Below, one piece after another: positions 37,689 to 46,441 of a stretch of 64,000 nucleotides of DNA (positions are counted from its first letter, which is position 1; each line of letters opens with the position of its first letter). This DNA comes from Bradyrhizobium monzae. GTDB lineage: Bacteria > Pseudomonadota > Alphaproteobacteria > Rhizobiales > Xanthobacteraceae. The translations under genes were made by a program, and so were the position numbers. The stretch is taken from the NCBI RefSeq assembly GCF_021458635.1, contig NZ_JAIRDQ010000015.1, positions 101,436-165,435 of the forward strand, written 5' to 3'. Under the pieces are notes generated by a model. It was not told where the DNA came from. It saw only the letters and a program-made list of their open reading frames with translations, and did no database searches.

Positions 37689-37714
37689 GAACGGCCGGTG
37701 AAAACCGGCCGTTC
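37689..37714 (+). terminator. GNRA-loop hairpin after ilvD
   Basis: Perfect 11 bp stem GAACGGCCGGT/ACCGGCCGTTC closed by a GAAA tetraloop. It is the second stable hairpin within 75 bp of ilvD. No T run follows, so it may act in RNA stability or termination. Confidence 0.5.
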
Positions 37715-37816
37715 GCGTTAAGGATGCCCCGACGAACTTCGGCAGCTTTGGATTTTGCGGCGTATACTGCACGCGACCTTCGCAAATCCATTTTGGGCAA
37801 CTGGGGCACCAACCTA

Positions 37817-38194
37817 ATGTCTCGTACTCTTGCTGTCGTTTTCTCCGCGGCCGTCGCTGCGATTGCCATGACGACCGCGGCCTCCGCCGGCTGCTACAAT
37901 TGCTACGCGCCGCCGCAGCCGTGCACGACCTGCTATCAGCAGCAATACGTCGCGCCGCAATACCGCACCGTCGATGAGACCGTGATGGTGTCGCCCGGTG
38001 CGACCGTCGCGCATCGCACGCCGGCGCAGTACCGCACCGTGATGGTTCCGCAAACCGTGATGGTGGCGCCGCCGAGCGTTCAGTACGAGCGCATTCCACC
38101 GCAGTACGCCACGCGCCAGCGCACCGAGATGGTCTCGCCGGGCTATTCCTATTACGCGCCAGTGGTGCCGAGCTGCAGCAATTGCGGCTACTGA
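37817..38194 (+). CDS. Secreted Cys/Tyr/Val-rich protein, unknown
   Basis: Exported protein of 125 aa with a clear signal peptide (TLAVVFSAAVAAIAMTTAASA). The mature N-terminus carries CYNC and CTTC, and the C-terminus CSNCGY. Between them the pattern QYRTV-xx-TVMV(S/A)PG/P is repeated about three times. Cysteine pairs at both ends suggest disulfides or metal binding. The start is at the signal peptide. Ends 40 bp before a good terminator. Confidence 0.7.
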   Translation: MSRTLAVVFSAAVAAIAMTTAASAGCYNCYAPPQPCTTCYQQQYVAPQYRTVDETVMVSPGATVAHRTPAQYRTVMVPQTVMVAPPSVQYERIPPQYATRQRTEMVSPGYSYYAPVVPSCSNCGY

Positions 38195-38233
38195 GCCAAC
38201 GCAACAGAAGACGAACGCAACAAACGGCCTTCG

Positions 38234-38268
38234 CGCGGTGCCCCAAAAAGGGCGCCGCGTTTTCTTTT
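38234..38268 (+). terminator. Rho-independent terminator
   Basis: Ten-base-pair stem CGCGGTGCCC/GGGCGCCGCG (one G-T pair) with loop CAAAAA, followed by TTTTCTTTT. Terminates the secreted-protein gene ending at 38194. Confidence 0.85.
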
Positions 38269-38284
38269 GCGGGCTTAAGTTAAA

Positions 38285-38355
38285 CGAGGCCCGGAAATGG
38301 AGGCGAATCCAACCGGGCCTCGCGACCGGCGACGCCCTGGGAGATGTCGCCGGTC
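38285..38355. ncRNA. Candidate structured RNA or tandem hairpin element
   Basis: Two perfect 10 bp stems stand one base apart: 38285-38322 (CGAGGCCCGG/CCGGGCCTCG, 18-base loop) and 38324-38355 (GACCGGCGAC/GTCGCCGGTC, 12-base loop). They lie between a terminator and tRNA-Ser in a 317 bp region without a gene. A further weaker CCCGC/GCGGG stem occurs about 50 bp on. No known RNA family was recognised. Confidence 0.35.
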
Positions 38356-38511
38356 CTGACCGAGGCTAGAGGACCAAACTGACGCGCGCCTGACAGATCC
38401 CGTTCCCGCCCTGGGAAAAGCGGGCAGGCGGCGTGAGCAGTCCAACTTCGCGTTGCCTTGCGCGGCCGACTACGTTAAGCGACAGCCATTCCGGACGTGC
38501 AGTCCAGGCTT

Positions 38512-38601
38512 GGAAGGGTGGCCGAGTGGTTTAAGGCACCGGTCTTGAAAACCGGCGTGCCCGCAAGGGTACCGTGGGTTCGAATCCCACCCCTTCCGCC
38601 A
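38512..38601 (+). tRNA. tRNA-Ser(UGA)
   Basis: A 90-nt sequence folds as a class II tRNA with CCA encoded. The acceptor stem is GGAAGGG/CCCTTCC. The anticodon stem CCGGT/ACCGG has loop CTTGAAA, with anticodon TGA at 38546-38548. A long variable arm is built on GCCC/GGGT, and the T loop is TTCGAAT. The integrase lies 161 bp downstream, so the 3' end is the probable integration site. Confidence 0.95.
38576..38601 (+). other. Probable attL core (3' end of tRNA-Ser)
   Basis: P4-type integrases commonly insert in the T arm and acceptor 3' half of tRNA genes and regenerate this part. The position directly before the integrase supports this. No second copy was seen by eye in the window, so the core length is unknown. 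Confidence 0.4.
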
Positions 38602-38762
38602 GTATATTGTTCGCCACTGTTCGTGGTCGTTCGAACTCCACAGCAAATTCAGTGACTTACGCCGAAAGACTGTACTTCGCAGTTCGTCGGTGTTCTTCCT
38701 AATCGGGTCGCTGACCGTAGCTGAAGACCGTGGGTTCGGAGGACGATTCTCTCGGAGGAACA

Positions 38763-39992
38763 ATGGCTGGACGGCTCAAACCACTCGACGTAGAGCGCCT
38801 CATAAAGCCCGGCAAATACGCCGACGGCGGCGGCCTCTACTTGATCGTTACGGGACCAACGTCGAAAAGCTGGTCATATAGATATTGGAAAGACGGCAAA
38901 GAGCGGTGGCACGGTCTCGGCTCGCTGAAGGAAGTGTCGCTGAAGGACGCGCGGCTCGCTCGGGATGCGGCCCGGCTGCGCGTCAAAGGTGATCGCAGCA
39001 CAGCCGGGATCGATATCGTTCGGGAACGACGAAAAGCACGCGAAGAGGCGAAAGCTCTCGTGGCGAAGGTGGTCCTGCCGACCTTCGAAGAATGCGCCGA
39101 AGCGTACATTCGTGCGAACTGGTCGACCTGGAGTGAGAAGCATCGAGATCAGTGGCCGTCCTCCCTCAAGGGCTATGCCTACGCCACCATCGGCAAACTG
39201 ACGATCCCAGAGATCAAGCCAAGCCATATCCACGATCTGCTGGAGCCGATTTGGGTGGAGAAGCGGGAGACTGCGAACCGCGTCCGCGGCCGAATTGAAA
39301 CGATCATCGCAAAGAACGTTGATATCGATGATCCGGACTTCCGCAATCCAGCCGAACTTACACGGCAGATGCGCGAGAAACTGCCAAAGCGTTCCAAGCG
39401 AGTCGTTCGGCATCATCCCGCCTTGTCTTATGCCGAAGCACCGGCATTCTTGAAGCTTCTTTCTAGTGCTCCGGGCAGAGCTGCAGCCATGTTGCGCTTC
39501 CTAATCTTCACGGCTTGCCGCACTAACGAGGCAGTCGACGGGCATTGGTCCGAGATCGATCGGCCAAACTCGACTTGGAAAATTCCGGGCGAGCGAATGA
39601 AGATGGACCAGGACCATTACGTCCCCTTGTCCGAACCTGCACTGGCGGTACTTGATGAGTTGCGAGATGGACGACAAGACGAACTGATCTTCACCAGTCC
39701 TGATGGCGGAGCATTTTCGGAGAACGCAATGCTCGCAGTGCTTGATCGTCTCGGCTACGGACACGTGACGGTGCATGGCTTCCGGTCAACCTTCGCAACT
39801 TGGGCGGAGGAATGCACCGATTATCCGGACGGCGTACGCGAAGCCGCGCTGGCCCACAAATACAAGAGCGAGACCACCGCAGCCTATCAGCGAGGCCAAA
39901 AGTTGGAAAAGCGACGGGCTCTAATGAAGGATTGGGCCGCATTCCTCACTGGCAGCAATGTGTTCCAGCTGCAAGACCGCAGGATGGGATAG
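38763..39992 (+). CDS. P4-type tyrosine integrase
   Basis: Site-specific recombinase of 409 aa. The N-terminal DUF4102 arm-binding domain is present (LKPLDVERLIKPGKYADGGG, then LIVTGPTSKSWSYRYW). The catalytic domain has the first Arg in FTACRTNEAV, HGFRSTFATW (H-x-x-R) and the tyrosine in TTAAYQRG. It catalyses insertion and excision of the island next to tRNA-Ser. The ATG at 38763 has CGGAGGAACA upstream. Confidence 0.93.
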   Translation: MAGRLKPLDVERLIKPGKYADGGGLYLIVTGPTSKSWSYRYWKDGKERWHGLGSLKEVSLKDARLARDAARLRVKGDRSTAGIDIVRERRKAREEAKALVAKVVLPTFEECAEAYIRANWSTWSEKHRDQWPSSLKGYAYATIGKLTIPEIKPSHIHDLLEPIWVEKRETANRVRGRIETIIAKNVDIDDPDFRNPAELTRQMREKLPKRSKRVVRHHPALSYAEAPAFLKLLSSAPGRAAAMLRFLIFTACRTNEAVDGHWSEIDRPNSTWKIPGERMKMDQDHYVPLSEPALAVLDELRDGRQDELIFTSPDGGAFSENAMLAVLDRLGYGHVTVHGFRSTFATWAEECTDYPDGVREAALAHKYKSETTAAYQRGQKLEKRRALMKDWAAFLTGSNVFQLQDRRMG

Positions 39993-40233
39993 CCATGGCG
40001 GGCACCATGGCAGGTGAGGCCGCGTAGGCCGATCGCGGCGACATCGGCGCCCAACAGCGATAGTGGGATCATCATTGTGCCGTTCGGTGATCACCTCGGC
40101 AATGACCGCTCCGTCCCGCTCGGAACAGGTGCCGAGATGCGCGAAGGGAAACCAACGGAACACAGAAGAAGAATAGACGGCTCGGATCTGAGCTGACTGT
40201 GCCAAAAGCGCCTCTAGCCCGGGCGGTCGGCTA
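39993..40233. other. Intergenic between integrase and minus-strand HTH gene
   Basis: 241 bp with no supported gene, forming the convergent gap between the two genes. Confidence 0.4.
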
Positions 40234-40596
40234 TCAAGCATCCTCAACTTCGATCACGGTCGAGAGCAAGTCAGCTGTTACAACAAGGCTGTTGCGTATC
40301 TCGGCAAGCCGTTGCTTGGAAAGCAACACCGGTCTGTGAGATAGTTTTAGAACGAACTCAAACACTCGATCCGAATGACGCATGAGCTGTAACAGGTGCT
40401 CGCCGCTCGGGCCGTTCGATCCCGATAGCCAATTCTTGGCTGTACGTTCGTTGGCGCCGGTCCACCGCATCAAAGTTTTATGAGCTTGATGACTGTTACC
40501 AAGCTCTGATTTGAGAATTTCTGCGATCAACGCCGCATAGTTGGACGTAGCGGACCTTTGGCCAATTGGAAACTTCTTGCCCGTTTTTGGAAACAT
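40234..40596 (-). CDS. Small HTH-type regulator next to the recombinase
   Basis: Protein of 120 aa. A helix-turn-helix is likely in TLMRWTGANERTAKNWLSGS with the following NGPSGEHLLQLMRHSDRV. It is divergent from the serine recombinase at 40662. A 14 bp palindrome covers its start codon (40589-40602), which suggests autoregulation and control of the recombinase operon. The ATG at 40594-40596 has GGGGGG upstream. Confidence 0.65.
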   Translation of the reverse strand: MFPKTGKKFPIGQRSATSNYAALIAEILKSELGNSHQAHKTLMRWTGANERTAKNWLSGSNGPSGEHLLQLMRHSDRVFEFVLKLSHRPVLLSKQRLAEIRNSLVVTADLLSTVIEVEDA

Positions 40597-40602
40597 GTTT
40601 CC
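40589..40602. promoter_or_regulatory. 14 bp palindrome over the HTH gene start
   Basis: GGAAACATGTTTCC is a perfect dyad containing the start codon of the minus-strand regulator, 60 bp before the recombinase start. Candidate operator. Confidence 0.5.
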
Positions 40603-40661
40603 CCCCGAGCCGCGTTATAATTTCACTCAGCCCATCATGCATTCTTGACGGTAGTGGGGCG

Positions 40662-42251
40662 ATGATGTTGCCAGTTGCGTCCGACACAACCTCAAAATCG
40701 CTACCCAATAACACGCTGATGTCGGCCGCCGAATACGTGCGGATGTCGACCGACCATCAGCAGTATTCAACAGCTAATCAAGCTCAGGCAATTCGCGAGT
40801 ACGCGGCACGTCACGGTTTTCGCATCGAGAAGACCTATGAGGACAGCGGCAAAAGCGGTTTGAACCTCGATGATAGGGATGCGCTGAAGCAGCTTATCGA
40901 CGATGTGCAAAGCGGCTTGGCGGACTTCTCGACTATCCTGGTCTACGATGTTAGTCGCTGGGGCCGCTTCCAGGACGCCGACGAAAGCGCTTATTACGAG
41001 TACATCTGCAAAAGAGCGGGGATCTCCGTCCGCTATTGTGCCGAGCAATTTGAGAATGATGGCAGTCCGGTTTCAACCATCGTCAAAGGGGTCAAACGTG
41101 CGATGGCCGGCGAGTACAGCCGTGAGCTTTCGGTCAAAGTTTTTGCCGGGCAGCGACGTCTAATAGAGCTTGGATACCGGCAAGGTGGGCCTGCCGGATA
41201 CGGATTACGACGACAACTGATTGATCAAAATGGAGCTGCAAAGTCAGCATTGGCTCGTGGCGAACACAAAAGTATCCAAACTGACCCGATCGTGCTGATT
41301 CCTGGTCCCGAAGAAGAAGTCGAAACGGTTCGCTTTGTCTATGAAGCATTCTGCCAAGGTAAATGCGAGAGCGATATTGCGGACATCCTCAACGGCAGAG
41401 GAATCGTTACTGATCTCGGCCGCCCTTGGTCTCGGGCGACTGTGCATCAGATCCTTATCAACGAGAAATATGTTGGCAATAATGTTTGGAATAGGTGTTC
41501 GTGCAAGCTGAAGGGGCGTAGGGTCCACAATCCCCCGGAGCGGTGGATAAGACACGATCAAGCGTTTTCTCCAATCGTGGATGAGGACACCTTCCAGGCC
41601 GCTCAGACGATCATTTCCGAGCGCTGCCGGCGCTATTCTGACGAAGAGCTTCTGGATGTGCTGCGGGGCCTGCTGGAGCAACACGGCTACCTTTCCGGTA
41701 TCATCATCGACGAACTTGAGTTTGGCCCTTCGAGCAGCGCCTACCGGAATCGCTTTGGCAGTCTGGTCCGCGCTTATGAACTGATCGGCTTCACGCCAGA
41801 TCGCGATTATCGCTACATCGAGATCAATCGCGTGTTGCGTCGTATGTATCCAGACCTGATCACCTCGACCATCCGCGGGATCGAGGCGATCGGCGGCACC
41901 ACTCATGAAAATCCCGACACGGATCTTCTGACTGTGAACGATGAATTCACGGCCTCGCTTTGTATGGTTCGTTCTCAGGAGACGGCGGCTGGGTCTCATC
42001 GATGGAAGATTCGGTTTGATGCAGGTCTACGCCCAGACATCACCGTTGCTATTCGCATGAACCAGATGAATACAAACATCCTCGACTACTACTTGCTACC
42101 AAGGTTTGAGATGGAAGCGTCGAGGTTAGCGCTCGCTGAAAACAATGGCGTAGCGATTGATGCCTATCGTTTCGAGACACTCGATATGCTCTTCGAGCTC
42201 GCCGCACGCTCGCAATTGATGGAGGTCGCCTATGGGCTCGGCTCAGGTTGA
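40662..42251 (+). CDS. Large serine recombinase with one homing-endonuclease-associated repeat
   Basis: Recombinase of 529 aa. The resolvase domain has the nucleophile S29 in EYVRMSTDHQ, DSGKSGLNLDDR, and VYDVSRWGRFQD. A Recombinase domain follows (GYGLRRQL, then LNGRGIVTDLGRPWSRATVH). Near residues 323-380 one repeat of the homing-endonuclease-associated type occurs (WGYLSG-like HGYLSGIIIDEL ending FGSLVRAYELIGF). It overlaps the ParB-like gene by 20 bp. The start is uncertain (40662 or 40722). Confidence 0.85.
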   Translation: MMLPVASDTTSKSLPNNTLMSAAEYVRMSTDHQQYSTANQAQAIREYAARHGFRIEKTYEDSGKSGLNLDDRDALKQLIDDVQSGLADFSTILVYDVSRWGRFQDADESAYYEYICKRAGISVRYCAEQFENDGSPVSTIVKGVKRAMAGEYSRELSVKVFAGQRRLIELGYRQGGPAGYGLRRQLIDQNGAAKSALARGEHKSIQTDPIVLIPGPEEEVETVRFVYEAFCQGKCESDIADILNGRGIVTDLGRPWSRATVHQILINEKYVGNNVWNRCSCKLKGRRVHNPPERWIRHDQAFSPIVDEDTFQAAQTIISERCRRYSDEELLDVLRGLLEQHGYLSGIIIDELEFGPSSSAYRNRFGSLVRAYELIGFTPDRDYRYIEINRVLRRMYPDLITSTIRGIEAIGGTTHENPDTDLLTVNDEFTASLCMVRSQETAAGSHRWKIRFDAGLRPDITVAIRMNQMNTNILDYYLLPRFEMEASRLALAENNGVAIDAYRFETLDMLFELAARSQLMEVAYGLGSG

Positions 42252-43107
42252 GATTATTCCGATCAATGCGATTGACGTCGTAAATCCGCGCGCGCGTAAC
42301 CGCCGAATCTTCAAGGAGATTGTCACCAGCGTCGCTGAACTTGGGCTGAAGCGCCCAATCACGGTCAAGAAAAGGCAAGGGGAGGGCGAGCCACGCTATG
42401 ATCTGGTTTGCGGTCAGGGGAGGCTAGAAGCCTATCAGGCGCTTGGCCAGCGTGAAATCCCGGCCATTATCGTAGATGCGAGCAACGAAGACAGCGCGAT
42501 CATGAGCTTGGTCGAGAACTGTGCTAGGCGACAGCATCGTTCGATCGATCTGTTACATGACATCGAAGGCATGCGCCAACGAGGCTATGAGTTCGATGAG
42601 ATCGCTCGCAAGACTGGTCTGACCGTTGAATATGTCAGGGGTATCGTTGGCTTGCTGGAGGGTGGCGAGCACCGCTTGCTTCGCGCCGTCGAAGCTGGCC
42701 AGATGCCCGTCAGCGTAGCAGTGCTAATTTCTCAAGCGGAAGACAACGACATTCAGAATGTGCTGCAGCAGGCATATCAGGAGAAGCTTTTGCGCGGGCA
42801 ACGCCTGCTAGCTGCCAAGAAACTAATAGAGCAGCGACGGCGACGCGGAAAAGGCTATAAGACAGGCCCGCGCCGGGTGGACGGCATTCCGCTCAGCTCC
42901 AACGCGCTGTTGCGCGCCTATCGACAAGACGTCGACCGTAAGAAGGTGTTGATCCGCAAGTCGAACGGCACGAGGGCCCGTCTCGTGTTCATTCTGGAGG
43001 CGCTGCGCAAGCTGCTGTGCGAGCCCGAATTCATAGCGATTTTGGAGAGCGAAAAGCTCGATACCCTACCGAAGAACCTCGCTCTTCGCCTGCAGGGCCA
43101 CGTCTGA
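42232..43107 (+). CDS. ParB/RepB-like protein 1
   Basis: Protein of 291 aa. The ParB N-terminal domain shows GQGRLEAYQALGQREIPAII and VENCARRQHRSIDLL (the ENxxR-type motif). A KorB/ParB HTH follows (FDEIARKTGLTVEYVRGIVGLL), then a RepB-type C-terminal part. GGAGG lies six bases before the ATG at 42232. No ParA gene is adjacent. With the recombinase and the next gene it forms a three-gene operon. Confidence 0.82.
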   Translation: MGSAQVEIIPINAIDVVNPRARNRRIFKEIVTSVAELGLKRPITVKKRQGEGEPRYDLVCGQGRLEAYQALGQREIPAIIVDASNEDSAIMSLVENCARRQHRSIDLLHDIEGMRQRGYEFDEIARKTGLTVEYVRGIVGLLEGGEHRLLRAVEAGQMPVSVAVLISQAEDNDIQNVLQQAYQEKLLRGQRLLAAKKLIEQRRRRGKGYKTGPRRVDGIPLSSNALLRAYRQDVDRKKVLIRKSNGTRARLVFILEALRKLLCEPEFIAILESEKLDTLPKNLALRLQGHV

Positions 43108-43110
43108 GCC

Positions 43111-44007
43111 GTGGCGCGCCGGCCTCACATCGCGGTCCGGATGGGTTTTGAGCAGCGGACGCTCGTGGTCAAGCTCGCAGATATACAGCCGCTCAAGATT
43201 GTGTCCGAGGAAGTAAAGCGGTCACCCAAGTATCGCCAGATCACCGCCTCAGTCGGAGAGATTGGGCTGGTCGAGCCGCCGGTCGTTACCCGTAGTCGCG
43301 ATAGCAGCGGCAAGTTTCTGCTGCTCGATGGCCATTTGCGATTGGAAATTCTAAAGGACCGTGGAATGTCTGAGGTCGAATGCCTCGTATCCACCGAGGA
43401 CGAGGCTTTCACCTACAACAAGCGAGTGAACCGCATTGCTATCATCCAAGAGCATCGGATGATCCTGAAAGCCGTCGAGAACGGCGTTTCGGAGGCGCGG
43501 ATTGCCAAAGCGCTAAACGTAGATGTCGCCAGTATCCGCCGGCGTCGAAAACTCCTCGACGGCATTTGCCCGGAAGCCGTCGAGCTCCTGAAGGAGAAGC
43601 ACCTGACGCTGCATACCTTCTCGGAACTTCGAAAGCTCGGTCCGATCCGGCAGATCGAGGCGGCGGAGTTGATGGTCGCGATGAACAACTACTCAAACAG
43701 CTATGTCCGTTCTTTGGTGGCTGCGACCGCGCGCAATCAGCTTGCTGCTGGGTTTACACCAAGGCAGCACAAAGGATTGTCAGACGAGCAGCTTGCTTTG
43801 ATGGAACGAGAGTCTGCTTCACTTGCGCGCGAGTTCAAGGTGGCTGAGCAGACCTACGGCGTGGACCATCTCGACCTGGTGCTCGCCACTGGCTATCTAG
43901 CGAAGCTTCTGCGCAACGGCAAAGTGGTCGGCTATCTCGCCAAACATTTCCAGGAGCTGCTCTTCGAGTTTCAAAAAATCACGGAAGCCGAGACTACTGC
44001 TGCCTAA
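43111..44007 (+). CDS. ParB/RepB-like protein 2
   Basis: Protein of 298 aa, related in layout to the preceding protein but divergent. The ParB-like segment is LLLDGHLRLEILKDRGMSEV, the HTH is VSEARIAKALNVDVASIRRR, and a RepB C-terminal domain follows. A GTG start at 43111 is assumed, three bases after the upstream stop; an ATG at 43141 is possible. Two unequal ParB-like proteins imply a heteromeric DNA-binding complex (inference). Confidence 0.8.
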   Translation: MARRPHIAVRMGFEQRTLVVKLADIQPLKIVSEEVKRSPKYRQITASVGEIGLVEPPVVTRSRDSSGKFLLLDGHLRLEILKDRGMSEVECLVSTEDEAFTYNKRVNRIAIIQEHRMILKAVENGVSEARIAKALNVDVASIRRRRKLLDGICPEAVELLKEKHLTLHTFSELRKLGPIRQIEAAELMVAMNNYSNSYVRSLVAATARNQLAAGFTPRQHKGLSDEQLALMERESASLAREFKVAEQTYGVDHLDLVLATGYLAKLLRNGKVVGYLAKHFQELLFEFQKITEAETTAA

Positions 44008-44404
44008 GTAATTTCGCCCGTTAGGAATGGTTTTCGGGCTTGATCTCGTAGCTTTAAACCGTGGCTATGAAGCTGAGTGCCAAAGAAGAAAGCACGATCA
44101 AGCCAGTATGGAGGATGGAGTATCTTCCAAGAACGTATTACGCGGTGGAGTTACCCTACTAGCTTTGCTCGAAAACACTCAACGCCTTCAATGTCTTGCT
44201 CGGCAAGAGTAAATTCTATTTTAGCGAAGCTCGAAAACACTTTGATCTTCAACAACTTAGTCGACTTTATTTCGCCCGCAGGTCGCGCGCATTGGCGCAG
44301 GGCCTGTTACCAAGCCGAATAACGTTGACTGCATTAAAGAGTAGCTGCGCCCAGCTCCCTAGCAATGTTCAGTGGTCGAATGCTGAACGTCTGGGAACAA
44401 ACTG
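44008..44404. other. Intergenic, 397 bp
   Basis: No supported gene. A short direct repeat, GCTCGAAAACACT, occurs near 44166 and again near 44229. AT content is higher than in the core. Probably contains the promoter for the gene at 44405. Confidence 0.4.
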
Positions 44405-44626
44405 ATGATTTCTACGAAACCTGAAGGCGAGCGTGCCGTAGTCGCGACCGTTAACGAGACCATGTTTGCGCTCAAGATCGGCCGCGCGAAGCTCTACGAG
44501 TTGTTAAATTCGAGCGCGTTGGAGAGTTATCGCGAAGGTGCTTCTCGAAAAATCACCTGGAGCAGCATCGACGCATATGTCGAGCGCCGCTTGACGGAGG
44601 AATCTAAGCGGCGGGGCAGCGAGTAG
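44405..44626 (+). CDS. Excisionase/HTH_17-type small DNA-binding protein
   Basis: Protein of 73 aa of MerR-like winged HTH excisionase form: VNETMFALKIGRAKLYELLN, then the SYREGASRKITWSSIDAYVERRL pattern (split motif). Such proteins serve as recombination directionality factors for tyrosine integrases or as small repressors. It may be the Xis of this island (inference). Confidence 0.7.
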   Translation: MISTKPEGERAVVATVNETMFALKIGRAKLYELLNSSALESYREGASRKITWSSIDAYVERRLTEESKRRGSE

Positions 44627-44630
44627 TTTC

Positions 44631-45020
44631 ATGCACGCCGCGACCGAATCTCGAGCAGCGATGGCGTCCTTAAACGGGCGCAAAGACGCCATGCCGACGC
44701 AGCTGCCACTCCCTAGCGAAGGGAGGAATTATCGCTCTTCCAAGAGCTTAGGCCCGAGCTTGGGGAATACTCGCTTCATTGAAACTCAACGTGTTTCAAG
44801 TCCGGTCCCCAAAAACTGGTTTGCGTTTGCAGGCGATTCGTCGACTAGCCGCAAATTCGCCGAAGGCATTGCCGAAGCGGACCCGCCAGACAAAAGACGA
44901 CGCCCCCCGAGGGCAAATCGGAGGGCGCTTGTTTTCGTCGGTACTTGGGCAGCTGCTAATCCTGAATACGCTAATGCGGCGCTTCATTCAAGCGCCCCCC
45001 TCAACGGGAGGCGCGCATGA
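44631..45020 (+). CDS. Doubtful ORF upstream of 45017
   Basis: Frame of 129 aa with no family match. It ends by ATGA overlap with the next gene, which favours translation. Against it, a terminator-like hairpin lies within it (44901-44935), and its codon use is not clearly coding. Confidence 0.25.
   Translation: MHAATESRAAMASLNGRKDAMPTQLPLPSEGRNYRSSKSLGPSLGNTRFIETQRVSSPVPKNWFAFAGDSSTSRKFAEGIAEADPPDKRRRPPRANRRALVFVGTWAAANPEYANAALHSSAPLNGRRA
44901..44935 (+). terminator. Terminator-like hairpin
   Basis: Stem CGCCC-C-CCGA/TCGG-A-GGGCG (one mismatch) with a seven-base loop, followed by CTTGTTTT. Placed between the excisionase-like gene and the gene at 45017. Confidence 0.6.
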
Positions 45021-45463
45021 GCGACGACGTCGATTGGGACGACGTGCAAGTCGTTGCGGAGCAAGGCGCGATTGGTGTCTACACCAGTCTGGCTGGCTAC
45101 ATCGTCGTGCGGGAGCGCGATCCAAGTTACGTGATCCCCGGTGTCGTCTTTCATCCGCAAAATGCGGAAGCGATCATCCGCGCCATCATCAAAGAGGCTG
45201 AGCTGCCCTTTGTCTTGACGAGGAGATTTGAGGAAGATCTTGACCCCAACCGAAGGGTGAAGGACGCCACCGCCGCTGAGCGCCAGCGGCGGCGGCGCGA
45301 GAAGCTGCGCAAGAGCCGTGACTCGGACCGTGACAACTGCGTTGTCACTGAAGTCACGGCCGCTCAGCCGGCGATCCCCTCGGATCACGCCCAACTCGTC
45401 CTCCTGCGCTCTCCTGCTGTCCAAGGCGAGGAGGAGGTCCAAAAAACGGCGCTTACGCGCTGA
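45017..45463 (+). CDS. Hypothetical island protein with basic segment
   Basis: Protein of 148 aa. The N-terminus is acidic (MSDDVDWDDVQVVAEQ), a central globular part contains YVIPGVVFHPQNAEAIIRAI, and a basic helix follows (AERQRRRREKLRKSRDSDRD). GGGAGG lies six bases before the ATG. No family recognised; the basic helix could bind nucleic acid. Confidence 0.6.
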   Translation: MSDDVDWDDVQVVAEQGAIGVYTSLAGYIVVRERDPSYVIPGVVFHPQNAEAIIRAIIKEAELPFVLTRRFEEDLDPNRRVKDATAAERQRRRREKLRKSRDSDRDNCVVTEVTAAQPAIPSDHAQLVLLRSPAVQGEEEVQKTALTR

Positions 45464-46188
45464 CCGAACCGCCGCGTTCGGTTGGCCGTGGGCTCCGCGA
45501 TTGCGGGTCTGAATTTTTCTTTCGGTGGCTCCCGCCGCAATCGAGGTACTTCGGCCGACCGTCGCGAGAATAGCGACGAGTCGAGATCGGCCATGATCTC
45601 GTCGCCGGGGAGGGAAGAGCACACCTCTTTCTCCCGCCGATGAATGACCGCAGCGCCGCTTGGGCGCTCAATTCCGAGCTAGAGCCGGCTACACCGGCAA
45701 TCTCGCGGGCTCTCACCCTGGCGGAACGGACGACGAAGCCGCATGTCAGGTTCTCCGGCCCCGCGCGCAGTATCACGATCGGCGCGCGATATACCGAGGC
45801 AACTCATATCCCCCTGTCGAATGGGTCCGACCCCCATTCGGAGGACCGACTGATCGCACGACACGCGATGCCCGGATAAAGCGAGTGGAAATCGTGGTCC
45901 GAGACCGTGTCTCTTCCCTGGTGGCGGGGAGGGGAGGACGACGGAGGAGGAGCTATGTCCTGAATTCACGGGCAGCCTGACCGGCGATCACAGCAAGACA
46001 ACGGTCACAAGTCGCTCGCCTCAACCCGGTTCGCGAGCATTCAAGGTGCAAATGCCACAATCGAGCGCCCTGAGTCACCGGGCCACTTCACCTGTCTCAT
46101 GAGACATTCGCGGAAGGGCCGACGAGCAATTTAGCTCTGATTTCTGTAACTTACGCCGGATTTGCCTCCGTGAGACAGGAGATGAGAC
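45464..46188. other. Long region without a supported gene, 725 bp
   Basis: Only short frames occur (for example 45640-45879, plus, 79 aa) without ribosome sites or recognisable domains. The 3' end holds the palindrome TGTCTCATGAGACA at 46093-46106, the first of the TGAGACA cluster. Confidence 0.4.
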
Positions 46189-46377
46189 ATGCAAACCCAA
46201 GCACTGACCCGGCGGCCAAGCTGGTGGCGACAAATGGCCGGGCCACTGGCCTGGCCTGGATGGGACCGGATTGCGGTGGCGCCCCGAGATGCGCCCGGAG
46301 TGCCTGTCCGGCTGACCGGCACTGCCGGGCCACTGCGGGTCAAGGGCCAAGGAGCGGGCCAGGCGCTGTCGATCTGA
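46189..46377 (+). CDS. Small hypothetical protein, possible
   Basis: Frame of 62 aa with strong GC3 bias (LTRRPSWWRQMAGPLAWPGW). GGAG lies ten bases before the ATG, and two TGAGACA motifs overlap its ribosome site and start codon. No family. It could be a small regulated gene. Confidence 0.4.
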   Translation: MQTQALTRRPSWWRQMAGPLAWPGWDRIAVAPRDAPGVPVRLTGTAGPLRVKGQGAGQALSI

Positions 46378-46441
46378 GACGCACTCGTGACGGCGCAGGA
46401 GCTAATGCGAGCTCAGCCATATCGGGCGGTGGGAATACCCT

